Positions 49,206 through 58,305 of a stretch of 64,000 bases of DNA are shown piece by piece. Source of the stretch: Nanosyncoccus sp963540965 (lineage in GTDB: Bacteria > Patescibacteriota > Saccharimonadia > Saccharimonadales > Saccharimonadaceae); the NCBI GenBank assembly GCA_963540965.1, contig CAUTSA010000004.1, forward strand, positions 1 to 64,000, written 5' to 3'. Under the pieces are notes generated by a model. The model did not search any database. It saw only the letters and a list, made by a program, of their open reading frames with translations, and was not told where the DNA came from. Numbering within the stretch: the first letter of the stretch is position 1; each line of letters opens with the position of its first letter. The position numbers and the translations under genes are program-made.

Positions 49206-49415
49206 ATGTCAAAGAAGAGTAATACAAAACGCAAACTCGTTGGTCTCGTATCTGAAGAGTCTGGTATCCGTGCCTATTACACTAAGAAGAATACCATGAA
49301 TACCCCTGACAAGCTCAGCTTGAGAAAATATGACCCAATTCTAAGGAAGCACGTTGTTTTCGTAGAAACCAAGAAAAACCTCGGTCGCAACGAAGTTAAA
49401 GAAAAGAAGCGTTAG
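49206..49415 (+). CDS. rpmG: 50S ribosomal protein L33 (cysteine-free)
   Basis: A 69-residue bL33: VGLVSEESGIRAYYTKKNTMNTPDKLSLRKYDPILRKHVVFVETK matches the family from end to end. The paired zinc cysteines of C+ L33 are absent, as in zinc-free L33. A short basic tail follows. TAAAAT lies shortly before the ATG and no Shine-Dalgarno sequence is visible, so it is probably leaderless. An intrinsic terminator follows. Confidence 0.9.
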   Translation: MSKKSNTKRKLVGLVSEESGIRAYYTKKNTMNTPDKLSLRKYDPILRKHVVFVETKKNLGRNEVKEKKR

Positions 49416-49430
49416 AATAATTTCAGAAAG

Positions 49431-49454
49431 TCCTCTCATCTAGAGAGGATTTTT
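49431..49454 (+). terminator. Terminator after rpmG
   Basis: TCCTCTC, ATCTA, GAGAGGA then five T. Confidence 0.88.
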
Positions 49455-49473
49455 CTATGGTATAATAGGGGGG

Positions 49474-50337
49474 ATGAAAAAGGGAACCGACCCAACCTTG
49501 GAGGTTATCGTTGCAACTCATAAACTCTACACGATGCCCGACGACCCGTTATATCGGCCGTTATTAGTTGGCTCGCATTTTTTTCAAGCCGAACATTCGG
49601 ATACAAAACTACCTGACAGTTTCTCTTTTGATAATACCGGCAAGAATATTTCCAAGAAGAATCATAACTATTCCGAACTTACTGGCCTCTATTGGCTTTG
49701 GCAGAATCAAGCCTTAAAAGACCAAAACCTAAATTCGTTCTACGGTCTTGTACATTACCGTCGTTTTCTATCAAAAATAAACCACAAAGAGATCCTCACC
49801 AAAGACTATTTACAATCCCTTCTCTATAATGCAGACAAAAATATCAAATATGATATAATTCTCCCGAAAAAACGTAAGTACTACATTGAAAGTCTATATA
49901 GTCACTACGCTCACACCTTACATATTGGGCCGCTTGATAAAACTCGTCAAATTATTCAAGATCGCCATCCAGAATATCTTCCTGAGTTTGATCGACTCAA
50001 AATCCGTCGCTCCGCACATATGTTTAATATTTTTATTATGCGAAAAGGGGTCTTTAATGAATACTGCAATTTTCTCTTCGATATCCTTATGAATCTTGAA
50101 AAAAACCTCACCAAAGCTGAGGTCGAACAATACGATGAGTTTCACGCTAGATTCTTTGGTCGTATCTCAGAGCTTCTTCTTGATGTCTTTCTCTATACTA
50201 AATATCCCGACCTCGACCAAAAATCAAATATTTTAGAGCTCAAGATTATTGAAACTGAACCCGTTAACTGGTGCAACAAAATCACTAGCTTCTTGCTTGC
50301 CAAATTCTTTGGCAAAAAATATCATAAAAGCTGTTAG
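49474..50337 (+). CDS. DUF4422 glycosyltransferase-like protein
   Basis: A 287-residue protein of the DUF4422 capsule-synthesis family: VIVATHKLYTMPDDPLYRPLLVGS opens it, YSELTGLYWLWQN and GLVHYRRFLS are the typical core motifs, and RSAHMFNIFIMRKGVFNEYCNFLFDIL and FGRISELLLDVF close it. It is likely a cytoplasmic sugar transferase. TATAAT is seven bases before the ATG; the intervening G run could also act as ribosome site. First gene of a four-gene polysaccharide cassette. Confidence 0.88.
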   Translation: MKKGTDPTLEVIVATHKLYTMPDDPLYRPLLVGSHFFQAEHSDTKLPDSFSFDNTGKNISKKNHNYSELTGLYWLWQNQALKDQNLNSFYGLVHYRRFLSKINHKEILTKDYLQSLLYNADKNIKYDIILPKKRKYYIESLYSHYAHTLHIGPLDKTRQIIQDRHPEYLPEFDRLKIRRSAHMFNIFIMRKGVFNEYCNFLFDILMNLEKNLTKAEVEQYDEFHARFFGRISELLLDVFLYTKYPDLDQKSNILELKIIETEPVNWCNKITSFLLAKFFGKKYHKSC

Positions 50338-50342
50338 ATATT

Positions 50343-51428
50343 ATGCAGAATCAACAAGTAATCTCGCATCCACTTATCTCCGTCATTATTCCCATCTATA
50401 ATGCAGCCTCCTTTCTCCCGCAAACCATCGACTCCGTACTGAGTCAAGACTATCCCAACCTTGAAATCCTTCTTATCAACGACGGCTCAACCGATCAATC
50501 AAAACAGATTTGCGAGTCATATATTGCAAAATATCAAAATACTAAAAATAAAAATCATACAAAAAATAACCGTCATATTCGTTTTTCTAATCTCCCTCAT
50601 CAAGGAGTCAGCCGCACCCGTAATCACGGACTCAGTGAGTTTTCTGGTAAGTATTTTTGTTTTCTTGACGCCGACGACCTGCTCGCCCCCACTTTTATTT
50701 CCGATCTTTATTATTTTGCAACCGAGCATCAACTAAAATACGTCAGCTCCACTTATCAACGTCGCATCTATTCCTCAGATCAAAAACCATCTCTCAAAGA
50801 GAAAGCAACCCTTCCTTTATCGTCAAGTTCTCCCTATAAAATCATCTCCGCCTCCGACTTCCTCAAAAAACTGCTTGATCTCGAAACTGGATATAATTTC
50901 TGCCACATGAAGCTTTTTCATCATAGTCTAAAAACTACTCTTTTTGACCCTGACCTTAAAGTGGCCGAAGACGCTCTGTATAATTTTACAATCCTAAAAA
51001 ACTTTGACCAAGTAGGAATCTTAGAAAAACCTCTTTATATCTATCAAGTTCACCCACACTCTACCGTCCGCACCTTCACCAAAGATTACGCAGAGAATTA
51101 TCACCATGCTCTGCAAAAAATTAGCATCTATCTTCATTTTCAGTATCCCGATCTTTTTCCACGCCTCGAAAAATCACTTCAGGCTTTCATTGCCACCCAC
51201 CTCTTCTTTATCCTAGTGAATTTTTGTTGCCATCCGCAGAATCAGCATCCAAGAAAAACCCTCCGAGCCCTATACAATATTCCTCTTTTTTATCGCGCCA
51301 TCTACCTTGCGTCACTACGATTCTTCTCACCACCAAAAGCCTTTATTTTATTTTGTTTTAAATTCCGTCTTTTCTTAATCCTTCAGCTAACCGGTCGACT
51401 CCGTGCAAAACAAAACACATCCAAGTAG
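50343..51428 (+). CDS. Family 2 glycosyltransferase
   Basis: A 361-residue GT-A fold transferase: PLISVIIPIYNAASFLPQTIDSVLSQ, then ILLINDGSTDQSKQICESY, GVSRTRNHGLSEFSGKYFCFLDADDLLAP with the metal-binding DxD (DADD). VAEDALYNFTIL is a likely catalytic Glu/Asp region. The C-terminal 90 residues are basic and hydrophobic, probably membrane-associated. It starts six bases after the DUF4422 gene, so it is co-transcribed. Sugar specificity cannot be read. Confidence 0.92.
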   Translation: MQNQQVISHPLISVIIPIYNAASFLPQTIDSVLSQDYPNLEILLINDGSTDQSKQICESYIAKYQNTKNKNHTKNNRHIRFSNLPHQGVSRTRNHGLSEFSGKYFCFLDADDLLAPTFISDLYYFATEHQLKYVSSTYQRRIYSSDQKPSLKEKATLPLSSSSPYKIISASDFLKKLLDLETGYNFCHMKLFHHSLKTTLFDPDLKVAEDALYNFTILKNFDQVGILEKPLYIYQVHPHSTVRTFTKDYAENYHHALQKISIYLHFQYPDLFPRLEKSLQAFIATHLFFILVNFCCHPQNQHPRKTLRALYNIPLFYRAIYLASLRFFSPPKAFILFCFKFRLFLILQLTGRLRAKQNTSK

Positions 51429-51460
51429 TCAAATCTCAAGATATCGAGTAAAATATACCT

Positions 51461-52846
51461 GTGAAGTCAATTCTACATATTACCGAATATGTTCTGAAAA
51501 AACTTGCCAGCCTTAATTCTGACTTTCTTTTTTATCTCGCTGCCGCCACACTACCTTTTGAAAACTTCATCTTTGCCCCCTCCAACGGTTGGGCCACCAT
51601 TACACCACTCATTCTTTTTCTCTACGCCATCTTGAATCTTTATTATTTAAAATCATTTCTTCCTAAACTACACCCCATCCTTCTTTTTTTTACCGGCTTT
51701 TCCATCCTGGGAACCGTCACCTGTCTATTCTTTAAAGGTCGGCTAGATGATTATCTTTCTGCCTATGTCCCAATCATTTTAGGGCTCGCCTGTCTCACTA
51801 GTTTTCTTGAATTTTATGCAAAACACAAAAAATCGGATCTCAAAAAACAACTTAATCGTCTTGCCTCTATCATTATTATTACTTATCTCGCCAGTCTCAT
51901 TATCGGCCTGCTCGAATATTTTGCCATTAAATATCACATAACGTCAGTCACAGATCTTTTTAATTTAATCTTCAAACGCAACTATCTCGCCAAAAACCGC
52001 GTGCAATTTTTCTTCACCGAACCCTCATTTATCGGCATGCATCTTTTTGGTATTCTACTCCCCCTCTTCTGGCTGACTCGTCGCAAGGATTTGTTGTTTT
52101 TAATAGCTCTATACGCTTATTCCGCCATTCTTTTTGGTGCCGGCGTCCGCATTATCCTTGATATTTTAATCATTTTAGTCATCCTCGCGGCGCTCTATCT
52201 GCCAAAAATTAAAGAAAAACTTTTTCTCCCCCTCACTTTTGTGGCCTTTCTCATTTTTCTTACAACTATTTCAGCCGTTAACGGACGTTTTCATAAAATC
52301 TTCTTTGGTTTTCTTGGAACTAACCCTGAGACCACCATCGATTGTACCAAAGAAGAAAATCAAAATACCGAAGAATGTCTCCTCCTAGCTAGGCAATCTG
52401 GAGTCAATTCAGATGGTTCATTCGCTAGCCGTGTTTTCCGAATTTCGGCTAGTCTCTTCGGTTATACCAAGTCTCCACTCGGACTCTTTACTGGTTTCGG
52501 TCTTGGCAATTCTATCTATCCCGTCCGTCTCGGTCATGCTCAAGCAAAAAAAGACTATAAAAGCACCTATTTAAAAGAAGTCAACGATCTAGAAAATCCA
52601 AATTATCATGACGATAGCGTTTCATACTGCTTGTATACACGTATAATTAGTGAATTTGGTGTCATAGCCCTTTTCCTCTTTATCTTTTATCTAATATATC
52701 TTACTAAAAATTCCAGGCTCGCCTTCCGCTATCACTATCTTCTCATTATCCTCTATCTTTACCTCCAGTTCGAGTCACTTAGTTTTTATGCAATCTGGCT
52801 CTTCATTGCCTCCATGCTAGCCACTAAAAAAGGGAACAATGATTAA
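51461..52846 (+). CDS. O-antigen ligase/polymerase-like membrane protein
   Basis: A 461-residue protein with about ten to twelve membrane segments and a large outer loop (about residues 275-385) containing the Gly-rich GLFTGFGLGNSIYPVR, as in Wzy/WaaL-like proteins. FTEPSFIGMHLFG and the GAGVRIILDILI region carry Arg residues typical of the family. The start is a GTG six bases after TAAAAT, probably leaderless, so the gene can be transcribed independently of the preceding transferases. It likely polymerises or ligates the glycan made by the cassette. It overlaps the flippase gene by eight bases. Confidence 0.82.
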   Translation: MKSILHITEYVLKKLASLNSDFLFYLAAATLPFENFIFAPSNGWATITPLILFLYAILNLYYLKSFLPKLHPILLFFTGFSILGTVTCLFFKGRLDDYLSAYVPIILGLACLTSFLEFYAKHKKSDLKKQLNRLASIIIITYLASLIIGLLEYFAIKYHITSVTDLFNLIFKRNYLAKNRVQFFFTEPSFIGMHLFGILLPLFWLTRRKDLLFLIALYAYSAILFGAGVRIILDILIILVILAALYLPKIKEKLFLPLTFVAFLIFLTTISAVNGRFHKIFFGFLGTNPETTIDCTKEENQNTEECLLLARQSGVNSDGSFASRVFRISASLFGYTKSPLGLFTGFGLGNSIYPVRLGHAQAKKDYKSTYLKEVNDLENPNYHDDSVSYCLYTRIISEFGVIALFLFIFYLIYLTKNSRLAFRYHYLLIILYLYLQFESLSFYAIWLFIASMLATKKGNND

Positions 52847-54071
52847 ACTCACCCAAGTAAAGAAAAACACCTTTTGGCTTGCCATCTTCCAACTAGCTAA
52901 AATGGTTTTTCCATTCCTCATCCTCCCCATCCTTACTCGTCGACTCTCAGTTGAAACCTACGGCAACCTAACCTTTATCAAAACCGTCATGAATTTTTTG
53001 CAAATCTTTTTGGATTTTGGTTTCATGCTCTCTGCTACTAAAGAAATTGCCAAAATCAAGAATGACACAAATAAGATCCAACAAATCATGGCCGACACCC
53101 TCCTGGCCCGCCTTCTTCTTGGTGGCATTGGTTTTCTTCTAATAATCATTCTCAGCTTTTTCTTCCCCATACTAAGCCATAATTTTCTATTCACCATCAC
53201 ATCATATCTAATCGTCTTTCTCTCAATATTCCTCTTCGATTTTCTGTTTCGCGGGCTCGAAATTATCCATGTCATGACAATTCGATTCATTGTCATGAAG
53301 ACAATCTCCTTCCTCTTAACAATTTTCTTTGTCAGACAAGATCATCAAATCATACTAATTCCATTATTTGATATCCTCTCCTCTGTCATTGCCATTATCC
53401 TAGTGGCTTTTGAACTTCAAAAAAGAAGCTTTAGGCTTATTCGCCCAAAATTAAAATCAAGCATTCATAGTTTAAAAATCAGTCTAATATATTTTCTCTC
53501 CGACGTCTCCGCAACAGCCTTTAATGCTATCAGTACGATCATTATCGGCTTAGTCTTTTCCTCAACCGAAGTAGCTCTCTTCGGCGTTTCTATTCAAATT
53601 ATTGGCGCCATTCAAGCCTTGTTGGGCCAGCTCTCCAGCGGCATTTACCCCATTATGGTACGCCAAAAAAGCCGAAAGTTTATTCAGCAAATTTTCCAAA
53701 AGACCATCCCACTTGTCTTCCTTTTTACAGGTCTCATTATCATTCTACTCCCCCTAGCTCTTCAGGTACTTGCTGGCGACAAATACGCAGCCGCCCACCC
53801 TATCATACAAATCCTTGCCATCACTATCTTTTTTAGTTTTATTAACACATTACTTGGCTGGCCTACACTTGGAGTCATTAATCAACAAAATAAAGTCACC
53901 CTCTCCACTATCATCTCCACAATCTTTAATCTCGTCTCACTTATTCTTCTATACCTTTCAAGTAGTCTCAATTTATATTCCGTCGCCATTACTCGCGTGA
54001 TTACTGAAATCATACTTTTTTGTATTCGACTCTACTATTACAAAAAATATCGCCAAAATCTTCATCCATAA
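52839..54071 (+). CDS. Polysaccharide flippase (Wzx/MATE-like)
   Basis: A 410-residue protein with 12 membrane segments of the polysaccharide-export MOP family. LAKMVFPFLILPILTRRLSVETYGNLTFIKTVMNF is the classic Wzx N-terminus. A second half begins around residue 205 (ISLIYFLSDVSATAFNAISTIIIGLVF). It would move lipid-linked oligosaccharide across the membrane for the preceding polymerase. Coupled by an eight-base overlap with the polymerase gene. Confidence 0.92.
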   Translation: MIKLTQVKKNTFWLAIFQLAKMVFPFLILPILTRRLSVETYGNLTFIKTVMNFLQIFLDFGFMLSATKEIAKIKNDTNKIQQIMADTLLARLLLGGIGFLLIIILSFFFPILSHNFLFTITSYLIVFLSIFLFDFLFRGLEIIHVMTIRFIVMKTISFLLTIFFVRQDHQIILIPLFDILSSVIAIILVAFELQKRSFRLIRPKLKSSIHSLKISLIYFLSDVSATAFNAISTIIIGLVFSSTEVALFGVSIQIIGAIQALLGQLSSGIYPIMVRQKSRKFIQQIFQKTIPLVFLFTGLIIILLPLALQVLAGDKYAAAHPIIQILAITIFFSFINTLLGWPTLGVINQQNKVTLSTIISTIFNLVSLILLYLSSSLNLYSVAITRVITEIILFCIRLYYYKKYRQNLHP

Positions 54072-54117
54072 AAGTTATTACCTTTAACTTCCAATAAAAT
54101 TATTTTAAAAATACAAC

Positions 54118-54139
54118 AAAAAACCTCGGTAATACCGAG
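54118..54139 (-). terminator. Terminator of tRNA-Trp
   Basis: On the minus strand CTCGGT, ATT, ACCGAG then GTTTTTT. Confidence 0.8.
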
Positions 54140-54153
54140 ATCCCTCAAATATA

Positions 54154-54228
54154 TGGCAGGGGCGCACGGAATCGAACCATGATCTACGGTTTTGGAGACC
54201 GCTATACTAACCGTTGTACTACGCCCCT
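54154..54228 (-). tRNA. tRNA-Trp (anticodon CCA)
   Basis: A 75-nt tRNA on the minus strand. Acceptor AGGGGCG/CGCCCCT with A1-U72 and discriminator G, as usual for bacterial tRNA-Trp. The anticodon stem GCGGT/ACCGT encloses CTCCAAA (CCA). T-loop TTCGATT is regular; CCA is encoded. The D-loop contains the expected GG. Confidence 0.96.
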
Positions 54229-54305
54229 AATACCATTATTATAACATATCCAGTCCTTCATACTATGCTTTTCTCTATAAATCCGCTATACTTAAAATAA
54301 TTCTT

Positions 54306-55133
54306 ATGCTAAAACATAAATCTAAAGCACGACCCGTCACTCATCGTAATACCCCGACACACCTCCCCCTTAATCTGCGACTATTTTCCAGTCTAGCTTT
54401 CTGGATCACTCTCTGGTCTCTTATGTTTATTTATTTTTTCATCATTGACCTACTCGCACTCATCTTTGGTGAGCGCCTTATTCCACGCCTGCTACTTGAT
54501 ACCGCCAGCCTTGTCAAAGTCTGTACTATCTTCACCTGTTTCCTCTATGCTTCCTTTTTCGCGCCAAAAGATTACCTCCTTCGTTTTGCTCTTCTATTTA
54601 CTTTTCTTGCAGATATCATCCTACTATATAACAATATTTCACCCATCGGCGTCATCATTTTCTGCCTTGCCCAATATCTTCACATCTCACGCTATGCAAG
54701 TCTCAATCCAAAATTATTTATTCTCTGGTCGATCATTAATCTCCTTATCCTCTCCTTTGCTAGATCCACCTTCATCGAGCCACTCTATGGTGTCGCCTTT
54801 ATTTACGCAAACACCTTATTTCTCAACCTTATTCTCGCCCACCGTTGGATTAAAAGGGAATCACCAAAATATCGTCGTGCAGCTCTCTGTAATTTCTTTG
54901 ACTTCGCTCTTTTTATTTGTTGTGATTTAACGGTTATGATTTCATATTTTACTCGCATCCACATACTTCCAGAGTTTCTTTTTGCTCCAGCCAATTTTAT
55001 TTGCTGGCTTTTCTATTTTCCATCTCAGATTCTTTTAACCAACTCATCGATGATGACCACCCCTTATTATGCTCCGTTTGATTCAAAGATCAAAACCATT
55101 GGTAATAAATCTAAACTAGTTAAAAATTTATAA
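54306..55133 (+). CDS. YhhN/TMEM86-like multi-pass membrane protein (tentative)
   Basis: A 275-residue protein with a basic N-terminus and about eight membrane segments. FTFLADIILLYNN, YLHISRY and NFFDFALFICCDLTVMISYF resemble the acidic residues placed within membrane helices in YhhN/lysoplasmalogenase proteins. FICWLFYFPSQILL closes the protein. The identification is weak. TAAAAT lies seven bases before ATG, so it is probably leaderless. It stands alone, after the tRNA-Trp gene. Confidence 0.5.
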   Translation: MLKHKSKARPVTHRNTPTHLPLNLRLFSSLAFWITLWSLMFIYFFIIDLLALIFGERLIPRLLLDTASLVKVCTIFTCFLYASFFAPKDYLLRFALLFTFLADIILLYNNISPIGVIIFCLAQYLHISRYASLNPKLFILWSIINLLILSFARSTFIEPLYGVAFIYANTLFLNLILAHRWIKRESPKYRRAALCNFFDFALFICCDLTVMISYFTRIHILPEFLFAPANFICWLFYFPSQILLTNSSMMTTPYYAPFDSKIKTIGNKSKLVKNL

Positions 55134-55172
55134 ATTGTACCATCTCTTACTTCATGCTATAATACTCTCAAT

Positions 55173-55658
55173 ATGGAAAGTAAAAAGAAGACTAAACCGC
55201 GTGCAATTCTGGTTTTCGGTGCTCCATGTAGTGGAAAAACTACCTTTTGTGAGAAATTTTCTCAGAGATTCAAAGCTCCTTATTACAATCTACAATCTTT
55301 GCGTGAAGAAGCTGACTTTACCGAAAAACAAATTCATGTTGTGCTGGAAGCAATTTCAAAAACAGGACAGAATATTATTATTGAAGGGGGCCTTGATACC
55401 GAAAACGAACGCAATGCCGTCCGCAAACTTCTCAAGATCTGTGGCTATAATCCCACCCTCGTTTGGATCCAAACTGACATTAACACTATTAAGGCTCGCC
55501 TTAAACTTAAGTTTCGTTCCGTTGCTCGTGCTAAAGAAGAATACGACTCTCGTATTCGCGCCATGGAAGCTCCCGCCGAAACCGAAAAGCCCATCATTCT
55601 CTCCGGTAAGCATACATTTGATACACAACTTTCACACGTCCTCTCTCAACTTTCCTAG
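55173..55658 (+). CDS. Small P-loop kinase (AAA_33-like)
   Basis: A 161-residue P-loop protein. Walker A is ILVFGAPCSGKTTFCEKF (about residues 12-29). IIIEGGLDTENERNAVRKLL is the substrate/Walker B area, and VWIQTDINTIKARLKLKF the lid arginines. It resembles compact nucleoside/polynucleotide-type kinases and zeta-toxin-like folds. Without a partner antitoxin, a metabolic role is more likely. TATAAT lies nine bases before the ATG, so it is probably leaderless. It overlaps nothing; the next gene follows at 38 bases. Confidence 0.75.
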   Translation: MESKKKTKPRAILVFGAPCSGKTTFCEKFSQRFKAPYYNLQSLREEADFTEKQIHVVLEAISKTGQNIIIEGGLDTENERNAVRKLLKICGYNPTLVWIQTDINTIKARLKLKFRSVARAKEEYDSRIRAMEAPAETEKPIILSGKHTFDTQLSHVLSQLS

Positions 55659-55696
55659 AATTAAAATCCGCCCATTTTCTTTTTACGGAGCCATTT

Positions 55697-56266
55697 ATGC
55701 TTAATGATCCAGAGTTTGGTGAAGTTATTATTCGCAAGAATTCCCGTTCACGATCGGTTAGTTTTTCGATTTCCACTTCTGGTCGTCTTCAAGCCACGGT
55801 CCCAAGTTTTGCATCTGATTTAACTGCCAAAAGAACCTTAGATAGGATGAGGGATCAGATTCGTCAAAAGCTTAAAGTTAAAGACCCAAGTACACAACGT
55901 GCGCGTGACCTCAAAAAGAAACTACTAACTAAACAGGCCAAGGAATACTTGCCTTATCGTCTCGAGTATCTTGCTAAACGTTTCGGATATCACTACGATA
56001 AAGTAGTCTTATCTCATGCCAGTAGTCGTTGGGGTTCCTGCACCCACCGTAAGGCTTCAATTTTTTCCCCGACCACTATCACTATTTCACTAAATATTGG
56101 CCTTATGCAAGTCCCTGAGGCTCAACGTGACTATGTTATTATTCATGAACTCGCACATATCAATCACCCAGATCATTCCAAAGCCTTCTGGGCAGAAGTT
56201 GAATCTCACGATCCAGATTATCGCGCCCACCGTGAATTACTTAGTACTCACAGCCCAGGGGTCTAA
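55697..56266 (+). CDS. YgjP-type (DUF45) zinc metallopeptidase
   Basis: A 189-residue protein of the YgjP/SprT-related DUF45 family. RSRSVSFSISTSGRLQATVP opens it, SRWGSCTHRKASIFSPTTITISLNIGLMQVP is the signature segment, and DYVIIHELAHINHPDHSKAFW carries HExxH plus a third His ligand. These are predicted cytoplasmic metallopeptidases. An ACGGAG at ten bases precedes the ATG. Complete and normal in length. Confidence 0.92.
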   Translation: MLNDPEFGEVIIRKNSRSRSVSFSISTSGRLQATVPSFASDLTAKRTLDRMRDQIRQKLKVKDPSTQRARDLKKKLLTKQAKEYLPYRLEYLAKRFGYHYDKVVLSHASSRWGSCTHRKASIFSPTTITISLNIGLMQVPEAQRDYVIIHELAHINHPDHSKAFWAEVESHDPDYRAHRELLSTHSPGV

Positions 56267-56341
56267 TCCTTGTCCCACACCGAGACACATCTAAAACCTC
56301 TTTTCTATTTAACTGAGAGATTCTATGTTATAATATAGCCT

Positions 56342-56803
56342 ATGAAAGAGAATCAAGATTTTCTCAAAATCCTTGACTTAAACAAAGTACACACCAGTGT
56401 GTTTGAGCGCAAGTTTATGTATCTTTCTGATGTTATTGACCCCATTTATCGTGACTATGTTATTCGTCTTGAACGCGCCGGCTACACTCTCGACCTCGAC
56501 GTACTGCGCCCAAAACATCAGGTGGAAAATTTCCTTGCCTTAACTAAAATTATTGTCTCTTATCTAAACCACGTCTTAAAAACTCCACAAAAGGGAAATA
56601 TCATTATTTCCATGAATACTGCCGGAGATACATTAGCCGACATCAGGCCTATCTCAAACTTCATCACCATCAAAGATGACTCCACCATCATCACCGTTGA
56701 ACAGCGTGAACAGTATGCCATCCTTGGCGCCAAAGTCAAATCCCGACTAGGTTTTGGCACTACTATCCAGATCCCAATCACTGAACCATATGATAAGTTG
56801 TAA
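56342..56803 (+). CDS. Hypothetical protein, 153 residues, with a kinase-ATPase-like end
   Basis: Begins MKENQDFLKILDLNKVHTS, leaderless after TATAAT (seven bases). The C-terminal part SRLGFGTTIQIPITEP resembles the last strand and Gly loop of histidine-kinase ATPase domains (G-x-GTT-x-x-x-P), and NFLALTKIIVSYLNH could be a helix of a dimerisation domain. The other kinase motifs are not visible. Family uncertain. No membrane segment. Confidence 0.4.
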   Translation: MKENQDFLKILDLNKVHTSVFERKFMYLSDVIDPIYRDYVIRLERAGYTLDLDVLRPKHQVENFLALTKIIVSYLNHVLKTPQKGNIIISMNTAGDTLADIRPISNFITIKDDSTIITVEQREQYAILGAKVKSRLGFGTTIQIPITEPYDKL

Positions 56804-56905
56804 TTTTATATAATTATTGTATAATATCGATATAGGTAACTCCAAAAACTCCAAAATTCTTTGGGTTTTTGTTAACTCACTTCGTACTTTAAAGGAGGAA
56901 AAAGT

Positions 56906-57613
56906 ATGAAAAAGTATTTTATTGTAACTTTATTAAGTAGTTTATTTCTGTTCACCACACCAGTCACATGTTTTGCTGCCAGCAAACAAACCACCGCAAC
57001 CGAAGAGACCGTCGAGGCCCTAGTGCCACCGCCACCATACGACCAGAAAGTCGAATCAAAGGTAGAGATTGTGTCAAAAGACAAAAACTCCGCTGAGTCC
57101 AAGAGGGCAAAGGCAGAAAAGGTGCCGTTATCTCCGACTAGTATCGTATACGACGTCACTACCTTCCTGAAGCCGAAGACTATTGCGCTTACAGACTTTA
57201 TGAATCAATATACGGCATACAATCCAGAATATGCTGTAACGATTGATAAAGAGAGCCACTGTTTGAGGCTTGGTCGTAAGACTTTTAAGCCAAAGGCGGA
57301 AGGGATTCAGTCTGTTACTATTTCGTTTGCGGCAGACCAAGACCTTATTGACGAGAAGTCTCCAGCCACAATTACCATTATTGGTGTCAGGTCTGGCAAT
57401 GATCCGCACAAAAAATACAAGAGGACTTTTAATATGTCAGGAGATTGGGGGGATCAGATCAAAGTTGAAGGATATGACGAGTATATCTACATGGCTCAGT
57501 TTAATGTTCTTCATCAGTTGATGGAAGCCATGGTCAAAGATCCAAATGGCAATAATTTCGAGGAAGATCAAAGATTGTATCGTGATTTTACCTACGAAAA
57601 ATACCAAGACTAG
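56906..57613 (+). CDS. Secreted hypothetical protein, 235 residues
   Basis: A Sec signal peptide is clear: MKKYFIVTLLSSLFLFTTPVTCFAAS, with cleavage after the Ala-Ala region near residue 25. The mature part starts with a charged low-complexity region, then a globular domain (LTDFMNQYTAYNPEYAVTIDKES, IQSVTISFAADQDLIDE, ATITIIGVRSGNDPHKKYKRTFNMSGDWGDQIKVEGYDEYIYMAQF). No known family and no sortase LPxTG. AAAGGAGG precedes the ATG. The sortase gene at 57770 follows but no sorting motif links them. Confidence 0.65.
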   Translation: MKKYFIVTLLSSLFLFTTPVTCFAASKQTTATEETVEALVPPPPYDQKVESKVEIVSKDKNSAESKRAKAEKVPLSPTSIVYDVTTFLKPKTIALTDFMNQYTAYNPEYAVTIDKESHCLRLGRKTFKPKAEGIQSVTISFAADQDLIDEKSPATITIIGVRSGNDPHKKYKRTFNMSGDWGDQIKVEGYDEYIYMAQFNVLHQLMEAMVKDPNGNNFEEDQRLYRDFTYEKYQD

Positions 57614-57641
57614 ACTCTCATCTCTCACTTTTTTCTTTTGA

Positions 57642-57665
57642 AACGCTCCACTCGGGGCGTTTTTT
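57642..57665 (+). terminator. Terminator of the secreted-protein gene
   Basis: AACGCTCC, ACTC, GGGGCGTT then TTTT. Confidence 0.85.
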
Positions 57666-57769
57666 AATGAAAATCTCTTAATAAAATAGTATATTTTGTT
57701 AAATCAATTACTTCTATATTTCATCTAGCTTATGTTATAATAAAACCATTAAGGTTGTTGGGAGAAAAA

Positions 57770-58261
57770 ATGCGATTCAAGAAGCATTATTCACATAAAA
57801 TTTTTATCTGTATCTATCTTTTTCTGTTTGCTATTTTCGGCTATTTTGGCATGCAGCCACATAATGTCGAAGCAAATTCAAATCTCATTCTGGAAGCACC
57901 TAAAATCAGCCTTAAATCAGCCATTAAAGTTTTACAATTAAATAACGACTACACACTCACCGCTCCCGACCAAATCGCTGGCCTCTATTACGCAGCTGAA
58001 AATAACACCTTTATCATCGGTCACTCCTCCACGATTTTTGGTAGTCTACACAACCTAAAACTCAACGATCAGATTAAACTTGATAATCACACCTACAAAA
58101 TTACTAATCTCTACATCCAGGCCAAAGACAGTATTAGTATGTCTAAAGTACTTGAACCTAAAGCCACGCCCACTCTCACTCTCATGACTTGTCATGGAGA
58201 AAAAATCGCCGACAACGACTACACTGAAAGATTAATCCTTACCGCTGAACTTGAGAAATAA
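57770..58261 (+). CDS. Sortase family transpeptidase
   Basis: A 163-residue protein. The ATG at 57770 follows GGGAG; an in-frame TTG 15 bases upstream overlaps the ribosome site. An N-terminal membrane anchor (residues about 7-30) precedes the sortase barrel. The catalytic His lies in FIIGHSSTIFGSL, the Cys in TLTLMTCHGE, and the Arg in YTERLILTAELE. The compact size resembles small sortases of class E/F type. It would anchor surface proteins outside the membrane. TATAAT lies upstream at 57735. No LPxTG protein was noticed in the window. Confidence 0.82.
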   Translation: MRFKKHYSHKIFICIYLFLFAIFGYFGMQPHNVEANSNLILEAPKISLKSAIKVLQLNNDYTLTAPDQIAGLYYAAENNTFIIGHSSTIFGSLHNLKLNDQIKLDNHTYKITNLYIQAKDSISMSKVLEPKATPTLTLMTCHGEKIADNDYTERLILTAELEK

Positions 58262-58274
58262 AAATAAAAAATAA

Positions 58275-58304
58275 ATCCCCAGCTTTTAAAGTCTGGGGAT
58301 TTTT
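58275..58304. terminator. Bidirectional terminator between sortase and GH97
   Basis: ATCCCCAG, 10-nt loop, CTGGGGAT flanked by A and T runs. Confidence 0.88.
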
Positions 58305-58305
58305 A

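Noticed and set aside
54445..54930. 161-codon frame inside the YhhN-like gene
   Set aside because: Out-of-frame shadow of a hydrophobic gene; the in-frame gene has the promoter.
55173..55658. Zeta-toxin of a toxin-antitoxin pair
   Set aside because: No small antitoxin gene adjoins it; the neighbour is a complete YgjP-type gene, so a metabolic kinase is more likely.
55135..55704. 189-codon frame overlapping the P-loop kinase
   Set aside because: The overlapping frame with Walker A and a promoter at the right distance is the real gene.
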